64,000 nt of DNA. Origin: Dyella flagellata. GTDB taxonomy: Bacteria > Pseudomonadota > Gammaproteobacteria > Xanthomonadales > Rhodanobacteraceae. The notes beneath the pieces were generated by a model, which did no database searches, was not told the origin of the DNA, and saw only the letters and a list, made by a program, of their open reading frames with translations. Below are positions 9,254-17,835 of the stretch, in pieces. Each line of letters begins with the position of its first letter. Within the stretch, counting starts at the first letter, position 1. Both the position numbers and the translations under genes were made by a program. Location: the NCBI RefSeq assembly GCF_030160275.1, contig NZ_BSOA01000036.1, positions 44,378-108,377 on the forward strand, written 5' to 3'.

Positions 9254-10987
9254 ATGTCGGCAGCCTTGAAGCCGGCGTCCGGCGGGACGATCCAGGCCAC
9301 GGAAGACCACGAAGCGGCCGTATGCGCGCTGCTGGTTGCGCGTGGGCGCCTCAAGGACAACGATCTGGCTCGTGCCAGGCGGCTGCATGAGGAAGCCCCG
9401 GAGGGCACCCTTACGGCCTTGCTCGCCCGCCTCGGGCTGATGTCCGAGCGCGACCTGGCCGAAGCCTGGGCCGAACTCCTGCATGCGCCGCTGCTGGCGG
9501 CACGCGATGCGCCCGATATGCCGCCGGCCGATCTGGACGTATCGGTGCGTTTCCTCAAGCAGCAGCACGTGGTGCCGGTACGCGTGGGCGAGGACGGCCT
9601 GGCCCTGGTCGTCGCCGACCCCGCCGATCCCTATCCGCTGCATGCCGTGCAGCTGGCTTCGGGCAAGCCGGTGTCGCTATGCATCGGCATTCGTTCGGAG
9701 ATCGACGACCTGATCGAGCGCTACTATGGCCAGGGCCGTTCGGCGATGGGCGCCATCGTGGAAAACCTCGATGGCAGCGGCGCGCAGGAAGAGGACGTGG
9801 AGCACTTGCGTGACCTGGCTTCCGAAGCACCAGTGATCCGCCTGGTGAACCTGATCCTGCAGCGAGCGGTCGAACAGCGTGCTTCGGACGTGCACATCGA
9901 GCCGTTCGAGAATCGCCTGAAGGTGCGCTATCGCATCGACGGCGTACTACATGAAGTGGAAGCGCCTCCGTCCAGCTCCACGGCGGCGGTGATCAGCCGC
10001 GTGAAAATCATGGCCAAGCTCAACATCGCCGAGCGCCGCTTGCCGCAGGACGGGCGCATCCAGCTGCGCGTACAGGGCAAGGAGTTGGACTTGCGCGTAT
10101 CCACCGTGCCGACCAGCTTCGGCGAGTCGGTGGTGATGCGTATTCTGGATCGCGAAACGGTGGTGTTCGATTTCGCCTCGCTGGGTTTCACCAATCATTT
10201 TCAGAAGCGTTTCATCGACGTGCTGGAGCGCCCGCACGGCATCCTGCTCGTCACCGGTCCCACCGGTTCGGGCAAAACCACCACGCTTTATACCGCGCTG
10301 TCGAAGATCAATACGCCGGGCGTGAAGATCATCACCGTGGAAGACCCGGTGGAATACCAGCTCGAAGGCATCAACCAGATCCAGGTGAAGCCACAGATCG
10401 GCCTGGATTTCGCCAATGCGCTGCGCTCGATCATGCGCCAGGATCCGGACGTGATCATGATCGGCGAAATGCGCGACCTGGAAACCTGCCGCATCGCGAT
10501 CCAGTCCGCGCTGACCGGTCACTTGGTGCTGTCCACGCTGCACACCAACAGCGCCTCCGGTGGCGTGACACGTTTGCTCGACATGGGCGTGGAAGATTAC
10601 CTGCTCGGCTCCACCGTCAACGGCATTCTTGCGCAGCGCCTGGTGCGCCGGCTCGATCCGGAAACCGCCACGGCCTACGAAGCGCCACCGGAGGTAGTCA
10701 AGGAATTCGAGTTGGAGAAGTACACCGACGAGCGGCCGATTCGCTTGTGGAAGCCGGGCAGCAGCGCGTCTAATCCCACCGGTTACCGTGGCCGCCGCGC
10801 CATCATGGAATTCCTGGTGATGAGCGACTCCCTGCGCCGCCTGGTGATGCAACACGCCGACGCCAGCGAAATCGAACGCCAGGCGCGCGCCGAAGGCATG
10901 CGCACCATGTACGAGGACGGCATCGCCAAAGCCGTGGCGGGCATCACCACCATCGAGGAGGTGTTGCGTGTCACGCAGGAGGGGTAA
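9254..10987 (+). CDS. gspE: Type II secretion ATPase GspE (XpsE-like)
   Basis: 577 residues. Cytoplasmic secretion ATPase powering pseudopilus assembly. The N-terminal T2SSE domain spans roughly residues 20-170. The ATPase core has Walker A GPTGSGKTTTLY near residue 335, Asp box ITVEDPVEYQ near 358, Walker B DPDVIMIGEMRD near 396 and His box HTNSA near 422. The ATG at 9254 has GGGGTG 6 bases upstream and beats a GTG/ATG at 9221/9224. The zinc-binding tetracysteine motif of most GspE proteins is absent (QRLVRRLDPETATAY where CP-x-C would be). First gene of the gsp operon. Confidence 0.95.
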   Translation: MSAALKPASGGTIQATEDHEAAVCALLVARGRLKDNDLARARRLHEEAPEGTLTALLARLGLMSERDLAEAWAELLHAPLLAARDAPDMPPADLDVSVRFLKQQHVVPVRVGEDGLALVVADPADPYPLHAVQLASGKPVSLCIGIRSEIDDLIERYYGQGRSAMGAIVENLDGSGAQEEDVEHLRDLASEAPVIRLVNLILQRAVEQRASDVHIEPFENRLKVRYRIDGVLHEVEAPPSSSTAAVISRVKIMAKLNIAERRLPQDGRIQLRVQGKELDLRVSTVPTSFGESVVMRILDRETVVFDFASLGFTNHFQKRFIDVLERPHGILLVTGPTGSGKTTTLYTALSKINTPGVKIITVEDPVEYQLEGINQIQVKPQIGLDFANALRSIMRQDPDVIMIGEMRDLETCRIAIQSALTGHLVLSTLHTNSASGGVTRLLDMGVEDYLLGSTVNGILAQRLVRRLDPETATAYEAPPEVVKEFELEKYTDERPIRLWKPGSSASNPTGYRGRRAIMEFLVMSDSLRRLVMQHADASEIERQARAEGMRTMYEDGIAKAVAGITTIEEVLRVTQEG

Positions 10988-11071
10988 TCGCTACCTGGAC
11001 GCAGGTGGCGCGGCAAGCTCGTGCAACCCCCTCACGGCCTCCCCCTGCGCGCAGGGTGGGGGGCAAGCTTT

Positions 11072-12289
11072 ATGAGCCAATTCCGCTATCGCGCCGTCAG
11101 CGCCTCGGGCGAAATCGTGCAGGGGCAGATGGAGGCGTCGAGCCTGGACGAGGTGATCACGCGCCTGCAGGACCAGGGCCACACGCCGCTGGAAGCCAAG
11201 CTCGCCGATGCGCAAGGCGCCAGCGGCGGCCTGGCCGGTTTGCTCAAGCGCGGTCCTTTTAGCGGCGATCAGCTGGCGCAGTTCACGCACCAGCTCGCGA
11301 CCCTGCTTGGCGCGGGGCAGCCACTGGATCGCGCGCTCGGCATCCTGATGGACCTGCCCGAAGGCGAACATGCGAAGAAGCTGATCGAGCGTGTGCGCGA
11401 TCGCGTTCGCGGCGGTACGCCGCTGTCACAGGCCATGGACGAAGAGCACGGCGTGTTTCCCAAGCTGTATATCGCGCTGGTGCGGGCGGGCGAAGTTGGT
11501 GGCTCGCTGGAAGATACGCTGCGCCGTCTCGCCGACTACCTCGAACGCACGCAGCAATTGCGCGGCAGCATCATCAATGCGCTGATCTATCCGGCGTTCC
11601 TGATGGTGGGTGTATTCGGTTCGCTGTTGCTGCTACTTACCTACGTGGTACCGCAATTCGTGCCGATCTTCCAGGACATGCAGGTGCCGATTCCCTTGAT
11701 CACGCGTGCCGTGCTGGCCCTGGGTACGACGTTGCAGGACTGGTGGTGGCTGCTGGCCGTTATCGTGGTCGGCGGCATCATGGTATGGCGGGCGCGCATG
11801 CGCGATCCGGCCCTGCTCCTGGCCTGGCACGAGCGGCTGTTGAAGATCCGCATGGTGGGGCCATTGGTGCTGAAGGTGGAAACCGCACGTCTGGCACGCA
11901 CGCTGGGCACCCTGGTGAAGAATGGCGTGCCGCTACTTTCCGCCTTGGGTATCGCGCGGATGGTCACCTCCAATCGCGCGCTGGATGAAGCGCTGGTGCA
12001 GGCCACCGACATGGTGAAAGGCGGCAACGGCCTGAGTCTTGCGCTTGGACAATCGCAGCGCTTCCCGCGCCTGGCTATCCAGATGGTGCAGGTCGGCGAG
12101 GAAGCCGGGCAGCTCGACACCATGCTGCTGAAGGTGGCCGACACCTTCGAGCTGGAAAGCCGGCGCTCGATCGATCGTCTGCTGGCGGCGCTGGTGCCCG
12201 CCCTTACCATCGTGATGACGGTGTTCGTGGCCATCATCATGGCGGCCATCCTGCTGCCGCTGCTCAGTCTTACCAGCAACATCCAGTGA
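11072..12289 (+). CDS. gspF: Type II secretion inner-membrane platform protein GspF
   Basis: 405 residues, normal family length. Starts MSQFRYRAVSASGEIVQGQM; two repeated T2SSF domains (about 70-190 and 270-395), each followed by membrane helices, including one near residues 172-192 and a final one near 370-395. Forms the platform contacted by GspE and GspL. The ATG at 11072 is preceded by GGGGGG about 8 bases upstream; an in-frame ATG at 11021 would add an unlikely basic extension. The 84-base gap after gspE is the largest in the operon and contains no feature I recognise. Confidence 0.95.
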   Translation: MSQFRYRAVSASGEIVQGQMEASSLDEVITRLQDQGHTPLEAKLADAQGASGGLAGLLKRGPFSGDQLAQFTHQLATLLGAGQPLDRALGILMDLPEGEHAKKLIERVRDRVRGGTPLSQAMDEEHGVFPKLYIALVRAGEVGGSLEDTLRRLADYLERTQQLRGSIINALIYPAFLMVGVFGSLLLLLTYVVPQFVPIFQDMQVPIPLITRAVLALGTTLQDWWWLLAVIVVGGIMVWRARMRDPALLLAWHERLLKIRMVGPLVLKVETARLARTLGTLVKNGVPLLSALGIARMVTSNRALDEALVQATDMVKGGNGLSLALGQSQRFPRLAIQMVQVGEEAGQLDTMLLKVADTFELESRRSIDRLLAALVPALTIVMTVFVAIIMAAILLPLLSLTSNIQ

Positions 12290-12346
12290 CGGGTGTTGTC
12301 CCAAGCCATGGCTTTTCATTTCGCTTCGCTACGGAGAAACCAACCT

Positions 12347-12787
12347 ATGCAGTACAGAACCATAAGGATCCGGCAGCTGCGCCGCCCCAGTCGCAACAGG
12401 GGTTTTACGCTGCTGGAGATGCTGGCGGTGATCGTGCTGATCGGCATCGTCGGCGCCATCGTCGTGCGCCAGGTCGGCAGCAGCGTGGACAAGGGCAAGT
12501 ACGGCGCCGGCAAGGCGCAGCTCACCACGCTGAGCCAGGCGGTCGACTCGTATGCGCTGGACAACGGTTCACCGCCCGCGCAGCTGACGGACCTGGTCAG
12601 CAAGCCTGCCAATGCCACCAACTGGCAAGGCCCCTACGTCAAGCCGACCCAGCTCAAGGATCCCTGGGGGCACGACTTTGGCTACAAATATCCGGGTGAA
12701 CACGGCAACTACGACCTGATTTTCTATGGCCGCGACGGCAAGCCCGGTGGGGAAGGCTATGACGCGGATGTGGGGAATTGGCAGTAA
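12347..12787 (+). CDS. gspG: Major pseudopilin GspG
   Basis: 146 residues. The prepilin peptidase site RG|FTLLEM follows a basic 19-residue leader, with the usual Glu at +5, then a hydrophobic helix. The C-terminal calcium-binding/WG region (DPWGHDFGYKYPGEHGNYD, near 104) is typical of GspG. It polymerises into the pseudopilus. The ATG at 12347 with GGAG about 12 bases upstream gives a normal leader; an in-frame start at 12293 would give an unusually long one. Processing would need a PilD/GspO peptidase, which is not in the window. Confidence 0.94.
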   Translation: MQYRTIRIRQLRRPSRNRGFTLLEMLAVIVLIGIVGAIVVRQVGSSVDKGKYGAGKAQLTTLSQAVDSYALDNGSPPAQLTDLVSKPANATNWQGPYVKPTQLKDPWGHDFGYKYPGEHGNYDLIFYGRDGKPGGEGYDADVGNWQ

Positions 12788-13305
12788 TGAAACGGCGCAT
12801 CCCGCCTCTATTCCCCTTTGGGGAGAGGCTTCCGCCCCCGGCTCGTTCGGGGGGCAGGGGGGTGCGCGGTTTTACCTTGTTCGAAATGCTCGCCGTCATC
12901 CTCCTCATCGGCATCGCTGCCGCGGCGGTGTCGATCTCGGTGTCGCACGGACTGGCCAGTGCGCGCATCAATGCGGCGGCAGGTGAACTTGCAGCATCGC
13001 TGCGCGCCACGCGTACACAGGCCATCGTGCACGGCGAACAGCGTGTGTTCGAGGTGGATACGCGTGGCGAAACCTACCGTGGCGCCGACAAGCGCGACAT
13101 GCACCTGCCGAAGGGGCTGCAGCTGTCGGTCACCAGCGCCACCAGCGACCAATCCGGCGGCGATATCGCCCGCATACGTTTTTTCCCCGACGGCAGTTCC
13201 ACCGGCGGGCGCATTACTTTGCGCAGTGGTCAGCGTGAATGGCATGTCAACGTATCCTGGCTGACCGGCGCCATCACCCTGTTCGATACGGCCAAGCCGT
13301 CGTGA
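12787..13305 (+). CDS. gspH: Minor pseudopilin GspH
   Basis: 172 residues; start overlaps the gspG stop (TAATG). Prepilin cleavage site RG|FTLFEMLAVILLIG at about residue 28, with Glu at +5, after an unusually long, Pro/Arg-rich leader. The C-terminal GspH/FimT beta domain includes RATRTQAIVHGEQRVFEVD. A minor tip component of the pseudopilus. Translational coupling with gspG is implied by the overlap. Confidence 0.9.
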   Translation: MKRRIPPLFPFGERLPPPARSGGRGVRGFTLFEMLAVILLIGIAAAAVSISVSHGLASARINAAAGELAASLRATRTQAIVHGEQRVFEVDTRGETYRGADKRDMHLPKGLQLSVTSATSDQSGGDIARIRFFPDGSSTGGRITLRSGQREWHVNVSWLTGAITLFDTAKPS

Positions 13306-13709
13306 CTGCTTCCCCTCGCCAGGCCCGTGGCTTCAGCCTGCTGGAAGTGATTGCGGCCATCATGTTGCTGGCGATCACCTTCGGTGCGCTGATGGAAGTG
13401 GCGGGTGGGTCGATCCGGCTTTCACAGAAGTCATCCGACTATACGCAGGCGGCGCTGTGGGCGCGGTCGGCGCTCGACACACGCTTCGTGCTGGAACCCT
13501 TGCAGCCGGGCGTGACGCAGGGAAATTTCGACAATCGCTACCGCTGGCGTCTGCAGGTAACGCCGTGGACAGTGCCGAACTCAACAGCGCCGAGTACGCA
13601 GTATGCGTTTCGAATGTACAAGCTTGATCTCGACGTGATGTGGGGCTCGGCGCCGTTCGAACACACCGCGCGTTTCAGCACCTTGCGCATTGGTAGCAAC
13701 GCGCCATGA
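13302..13709 (+). CDS. gspI: Minor pseudopilin GspI
   Basis: 135 residues; GTG start overlapping the gspH stop (GTGA). Class III-type prepilin leader VTASPRQARG|FSLLEVIAAIMLLAI with Glu at +5. Conserved GspI layout: a short helix followed by a small beta domain ending RFSTLRIG. With GspJ and GspK it forms the tip complex of the pseudopilus. The start was chosen because longer in-frame versions would read through the gspH gene with an atypical leader. Confidence 0.88.
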   Translation: MTASPRQARGFSLLEVIAAIMLLAITFGALMEVAGGSIRLSQKSSDYTQAALWARSALDTRFVLEPLQPGVTQGNFDNRYRWRLQVTPWTVPNSTAPSTQYAFRMYKLDLDVMWGSAPFEHTARFSTLRIGSNAP

Positions 13710-14443
13710 AGCACCTCTCCAACCACCGCGTGCGCAAGACCGGCCTCGTTCCCGAAGGCAAAGGGAAGGCATGCAAAGCGGGGCACGCCGCGGGCTTCAC
13801 CCTGCTGGAAGTCCTCGCCGCCATGGCGCTGCTCGCCCTGCTGCTGCTCGGTGTGTACTCCGGTGTGCGCTCGGCCACGCACACTGTGCAGGCCGGCAGC
13901 ATAAAGATCGAGCAGCTCGATGAAATACGTTCCGCGCAACAGTTTCTCGGCCGCGAACTTGCGCAGGCGATGGCGCAGCCGATGGGACACGACGACAACG
14001 GCAACGGCATCTTTTTTGTAGGCGGCGGCGACAGTATGCGTTTTGTCGCACCGCTGCCTGGCTATCTGGGGCGCATGGGGCCGCAGCTGATCGAAGTGAA
14101 GCTGGTCAAGGGCGAGCATGGCAAGCAACTCGTGGCGAGCCTGGCCGTGCTGCCGCCGGATGGCAGCGCGCCCAAACCCCTGGGCGAACCGCAGGTGCTG
14201 CTGGACGGCGTGATCGACGGCAGCTTCAGCTATCGCGGCGTGAACCAGCAAGGCCAGCCCACGGACTGGCAGAACGCCTGGAATGCCCCGGCCACCATGC
14301 CGAACCTGGTCACGATCAAGCTGGCGCTCGACCAGGGCCGCCCGTGGCCGATGCTTAGCGTGCCGTTGCGGGTGAACGCGGCGGCGATCCAGGGGCCGGG
14401 CAACCTGCTGCGTGGCTTGCGTGGGCCGGGAGTCGGGCCATGA
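13706..14443 (+). CDS. gspJ: Minor pseudopilin GspJ
   Basis: 245 residues; ATGA overlap with gspI. A long basic leader ends AAG|FTLLEVLAAMALLALLLLG (cleavage near residue 30, Glu at +5). The large C-terminal beta domain is that of GspJ, with FLGRELAQAMAQP near residue 80. Tip pseudopilin partner of GspI and GspK. Confidence 0.9.
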   Translation: MKHLSNHRVRKTGLVPEGKGKACKAGHAAGFTLLEVLAAMALLALLLLGVYSGVRSATHTVQAGSIKIEQLDEIRSAQQFLGRELAQAMAQPMGHDDNGNGIFFVGGGDSMRFVAPLPGYLGRMGPQLIEVKLVKGEHGKQLVASLAVLPPDGSAPKPLGEPQVLLDGVIDGSFSYRGVNQQGQPTDWQNAWNAPATMPNLVTIKLALDQGRPWPMLSVPLRVNAAAIQGPGNLLRGLRGPGVGP

Positions 14444-15315
14444 TGCGCGCCTTGCGCCGAAACCAGCGCGGCGTTGCCTTGCTGCTGGTGATGTGGGCAT
14501 GCACCTTGCTCGCCATTCTGCTTGGCGGCTATGCGGTACTGGCGCATACGGAGGGTGTACAAGCGAACTATCAATTCGAGCAGGCGCGAGCGCACTACGC
14601 GGCTGAAGCCGGCGTGATGCGCGCGATCTACGCACTGCAGGCGCCTAGCATCAACGACCGCTGGATCGCTGACGGGCGCGTGTATCCGATGTTGTTCGAG
14701 CAGGCCAAGGTGGGGGTGTCGATCACGGCCGAAAGCGGCAAGGTGGACCTGAACTCCGCTTCGCCCGATGTGCTTACCCGTCTGTTCCAGAACGCCGGCG
14801 TCGACAATGGGCATGCAGGCCAGATCGCTCAGGCGATCGCGGACTGGCGCAGTTTCCCGATTTCGCCGCAGCAGGTTGCGCAGCGCAATGCCGCTTACAC
14901 CGCGGCGGGGCGCGACTACGGTCCGCGCAACGGACCCTTCGCCAGTGTGGAAGAATTGCAGATGGTGCTCGGCATGACCCCTGAGCTGTACGCGAAAATT
15001 GCGCCGTATGTCACGATCTGGTCCGGACGCGCCAGTCCCGATCCGAATACGGCACCTCTGCTTGCGCTGGCTTCGAGTCCCGGTATGGATCTGCAACATG
15101 CCGCTGCCATCATCGCCGCGCGCCCCAGCTCCGCGGGGGCCAATGCCGCGGCCGGGCTGGTCGCCAATAACGGCATCACGCATAGTATTCGTGCAGAGGC
15201 CGTGCTTGCCGACGGCACGCGCGCGATCTTGCGCGCCACGGTACGCTTACAAGGATATCGACCCGGTTCGCAGGCTTTTGCGGTGCTGCGCTGGCAAGAG
15301 GGAGAAGGGGAGTGA
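14440..15315 (+). CDS. gspK: Minor pseudopilin GspK
   Basis: 291 residues; ATGA overlap with gspJ. Leader RNQRG|VALLLVMWACTLLAI lacks the Glu at +5, as is known for GspK, the pseudopilin that caps the tip. The alpha-helical insertion typical of GspK carries KVDLNSASPDVLTRLF near residue 104 (helix-hairpin-helix-like) and a second FASVEELQMVLGMTP near 167. Ends with a beta strand rich segment. Confidence 0.92.
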   Translation: MMRALRRNQRGVALLLVMWACTLLAILLGGYAVLAHTEGVQANYQFEQARAHYAAEAGVMRAIYALQAPSINDRWIADGRVYPMLFEQAKVGVSITAESGKVDLNSASPDVLTRLFQNAGVDNGHAGQIAQAIADWRSFPISPQQVAQRNAAYTAAGRDYGPRNGPFASVEELQMVLGMTPELYAKIAPYVTIWSGRASPDPNTAPLLALASSPGMDLQHAAAIIAARPSSAGANAAAGLVANNGITHSIRAEAVLADGTRAILRATVRLQGYRPGSQAFAVLRWQEGEGE

Positions 15316-16472
15316 ATTCCGCTACGCAGACACTGCGACCACAACTTGAGCGCGCACGCCGCGCATGGCGCGGCTCGCCCATGCCGGGCTTCCTTGCCTG
15401 GTGGTGGGGCGAGTTGCGTGAGCTGCTGCCGGCACGCTGGCAGGCGTTTTTCGGTGGTGGCAACGTGTGGTGTCTGCTGCACCACCACGACGGGCAATGG
15501 TCCGTGCGCCGCAGCGGCCGGCCGGCCACCTCCGCACCCTGGAGCGATGCGCTGGACGCGCCCGATCAGCAGGCCCTGTTGAACGCTGCGGTGGCCGACG
15601 TGGACCGCCAGGATCTGCGCCTTGCCTTGTGCCTGCCGCAGGAAGCCGTGTTGCGCCGACGCCTGCTGCTGCCGGAGGCCGCGCGCGAAAACCTGCGCCA
15701 GATCGGCACCTTCGAAATGGACCGGCAAACCCCGTTCCGAGTCGACCAGGTGTACTACGACTTGCGCGAGCTGCCCGGCCCGGCGCCGGCCGGGCGCATT
15801 GCAGCCGAGCTGGTCGTGGCCACGCGTACGGCGGTGGACGCCAAGCTCGGACATCTGCGTAATGCCGGCATCGCCATCGATGCGGTGGATTTGTGCGATG
15901 GCGATACACGGCTCGGTGTGAACCTGTTGCCGCCGGAAATGGCATCTGCGCATCGTGATCCGCGTCGCCGGCTCAACCTTGTGCTTGCCGTTGCCGCGCT
16001 GGTGCTGTTGGTGCTGTGCCTGGGCCAATACCTGCACAATCGCCAGGAGGCGCTGGCCGCCATGCAGGCCCAGGTCGATGACATGCGCGCCGATGCGCAG
16101 AAGATCGGGCAGCTGCGCAAGCAGCTGGAGGACAGTACCGGCGCGTCCGGCTTCCTGGCCAAACGCAAGACCGATTCCGTGGCGGTGGTGGATGTGCTTG
16201 AGGATCTGACCGCCCGCATCCCGGACGACACCTGGTTGGAACGCTTCACGGTGGACAGTGCCGGTCGCGTGGGCATCCAGGGCCAAAGCGGGAAAGCCGC
16301 ATCGCTGATCGACGTCCTGCAGGGCAGCAAGCTGCTCACTGGCGCGAATTTCCAAGGCGTAATCCAGCGCGATCCGGCCACCAACAAGGAACGCTTCTTC
16401 ATGGATGCGCAATTGCGCAAGCCTGCCACCGGCAAGCCTGCCGCGAACAGCAGCACCGGGGGCGCGCCATGA
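15312..16472 (+). CDS. gspL: Type II secretion assembly protein GspL (PilN-like domain)
   Basis: 386 residues; GTG start overlapping the gspK stop (GTGA). A cytoplasmic region of about 215 residues, one membrane helix at about 219-238 (LNLVLAVAALVLLVLCLGQY) and a periplasmic PilN-like/ferredoxin-fold domain with a coiled-coil segment (EALAAMQAQVDDMRADAQKI). GspL links the GspE ATPase to GspM and the pseudopilus. The Ser/Gly/Pro tail (about residues 370-386) looks disordered. Confidence 0.85.
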   Translation: MNSATQTLRPQLERARRAWRGSPMPGFLAWWWGELRELLPARWQAFFGGGNVWCLLHHHDGQWSVRRSGRPATSAPWSDALDAPDQQALLNAAVADVDRQDLRLALCLPQEAVLRRRLLLPEAARENLRQIGTFEMDRQTPFRVDQVYYDLRELPGPAPAGRIAAELVVATRTAVDAKLGHLRNAGIAIDAVDLCDGDTRLGVNLLPPEMASAHRDPRRRLNLVLAVAALVLLVLCLGQYLHNRQEALAAMQAQVDDMRADAQKIGQLRKQLEDSTGASGFLAKRKTDSVAVVDVLEDLTARIPDDTWLERFTVDSAGRVGIQGQSGKAASLIDVLQGSKLLTGANFQGVIQRDPATNKERFFMDAQLRKPATGKPAANSSTGGAP

Positions 16473-17125
16473 AGATGAGGCCGATGAAACCGGCCGAAAG
16501 CCGTGTGGCCGCGATCGGCCTGCTGATGCTGTTGCTGCTGCTGGCGTATTTCCTGTTGCTGCACTGGTGGTTCGTTGCGCCGCTGCGCGAAATCGACAGC
16601 CAGATGGACGATTTGCGCGACACGCAAGGCCGTTATGCGGCAGCCATCGCGCAGAAGCCGCAACTGCTCAAGCGCATCGAACAGCTCGGTCAAAATCAGA
16701 GCGACAGCAGCACCTTCCTGCCCGAATCCGATCCCAATGCAGCCTCCGCTGCGTTGATGCAACGCGTGGTGGACGATGCTGCCAAGTTTGCGCAGCAGGG
16801 CAGCTGTGAAGTCAGCCAAAAGATGCCGGTGAACAATCCGGGCAGCAGCTCTTCGGATCCTTATCAGAAGGTGGTAGTCAGCATCAGCCTGCATTGCGAC
16901 ATGCAGCCGCTGGTCGGATTGCTGTACACCCTGGAGAAGGGCAAGCCGTATCTATTCGTGCAGGATTTCAGCGTATACCGCAACCCGCTGGTGAACACGC
17001 AGAAGAATGTCGCCCCGCTGGAAGTGCAGTTCACCTTGGCCGGTTATGTGCGTGCATCTGGCGCGCCGGCGGCGAACGCGCCGGGACCGACCGAACCACA
17101 GGCGCCGGGAGACGACAACGAATGA
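16469..17125 (+). CDS. gspM: Type II secretion assembly protein GspM (PilO-like)
   Basis: 218 residues; ATGA overlap with gspL. Short cytoplasmic start, one membrane helix at about 14-36 (IGLLMLLLLLAYFLLLHWWF), a coiled coil, then a periplasmic PilO/GspM ferredoxin-like domain (VVVSISLHCDMQPLVGLLY near 132). Partner of GspL in the inner-membrane platform. Ends with a Pro/Ala-rich tail. Confidence 0.85.
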   Translation: MKMRPMKPAESRVAAIGLLMLLLLLAYFLLLHWWFVAPLREIDSQMDDLRDTQGRYAAAIAQKPQLLKRIEQLGQNQSDSSTFLPESDPNAASAALMQRVVDDAAKFAQQGSCEVSQKMPVNNPGSSSSDPYQKVVVSISLHCDMQPLVGLLYTLEKGKPYLFVQDFSVYRNPLVNTQKNVAPLEVQFTLAGYVRASGAPAANAPGPTEPQAPGDDNE

Positions 17126-17832
17126 ACGCCGCCGCCCAACGTCGTCTTACCCCTGTCTTCGGTGCCGTCGTGGCGGTGCTTGGCGTCGGGCTGCTTTCGC
17201 TGCTGTTCGGCGCAGGACGCGGCGTGAGCTGGGAAGCTCCGCGTCCGGTACCGTCGCTGCCCGCCGTGCGAGCCGTGACCTTGCCGACACCTGCGCCGCT
17301 GCAAAGCTTTGCGCAAACCTGGGACCATCCCCTGTTCAGTGCCGACCGCAAGCCCATTGTCACCCAGGGCGGCGGTAGCGAAGGGGTGAGCCTGGGTGAC
17401 CTGCAGCTCACCGGCATCATCCTCACGCCCAAGCTGCATATGGCCTTGCTTGGTCCCGTCAACGGCAAGGGGGACGATGACAAGCAGGTGAGCGTGCGCG
17501 AAGGCGCCAACCTGCCCGACAGCAACTGGAAGTTGCTCCAGGTACTGCCGCGCTCGGCGATTTTCGCCTCGCCCAGCGGGCGTACGGAGCTGAAGCTGCC
17601 GGCCGGCGCCCCGATCGACCAGAAGGCGACGCCGAACCAGGCGCCGGTCCCGATGAACAGGCCAGGGCAGGAGCCGGAAGCGCCGAGCAGCAGTGGGCAC
17701 ATGATCGAGCCTTCGCCGCCGCCTGCGCCACCGCAATCCAACGATGCGCAAGCGGAGCGCTTGCAAAAACTCAGGGCCGCCATTCTCAAGCAGCGTTCCC
17801 AGCGACAAACGGGGAATCAGGGAGATCACTGA
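17122..17832 (+). CDS. gspN: Type II secretion protein GspN/GspC-like (XpsN type)
   Basis: 236 residues; ATGA overlap with gspM. A membrane helix at about 12-32 is followed by a homology-region-like domain as in GspC (DHPLFSADRKPIV near residue 64; LTGIILTPKLHMALLG near 96; IFASPSGRTELKL near 147). There is no PDZ domain; the C-terminus is a Pro-rich linker and a basic helix. In Xanthomonas the equivalent XpsN bridges the XpsL/M platform and the secretin. It is the only GspC-like protein in this operon. Confidence 0.8.
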   Translation: MNAAAQRRLTPVFGAVVAVLGVGLLSLLFGAGRGVSWEAPRPVPSLPAVRAVTLPTPAPLQSFAQTWDHPLFSADRKPIVTQGGGSEGVSLGDLQLTGIILTPKLHMALLGPVNGKGDDDKQVSVREGANLPDSNWKLLQVLPRSAIFASPSGRTELKLPAGAPIDQKATPNQAPVPMNRPGQEPEAPSSSGHMIEPSPPPAPPQSNDAQAERLQKLRAAILKQRSQRQTGNQGDH

Positions 17833-17835
17833 TAC

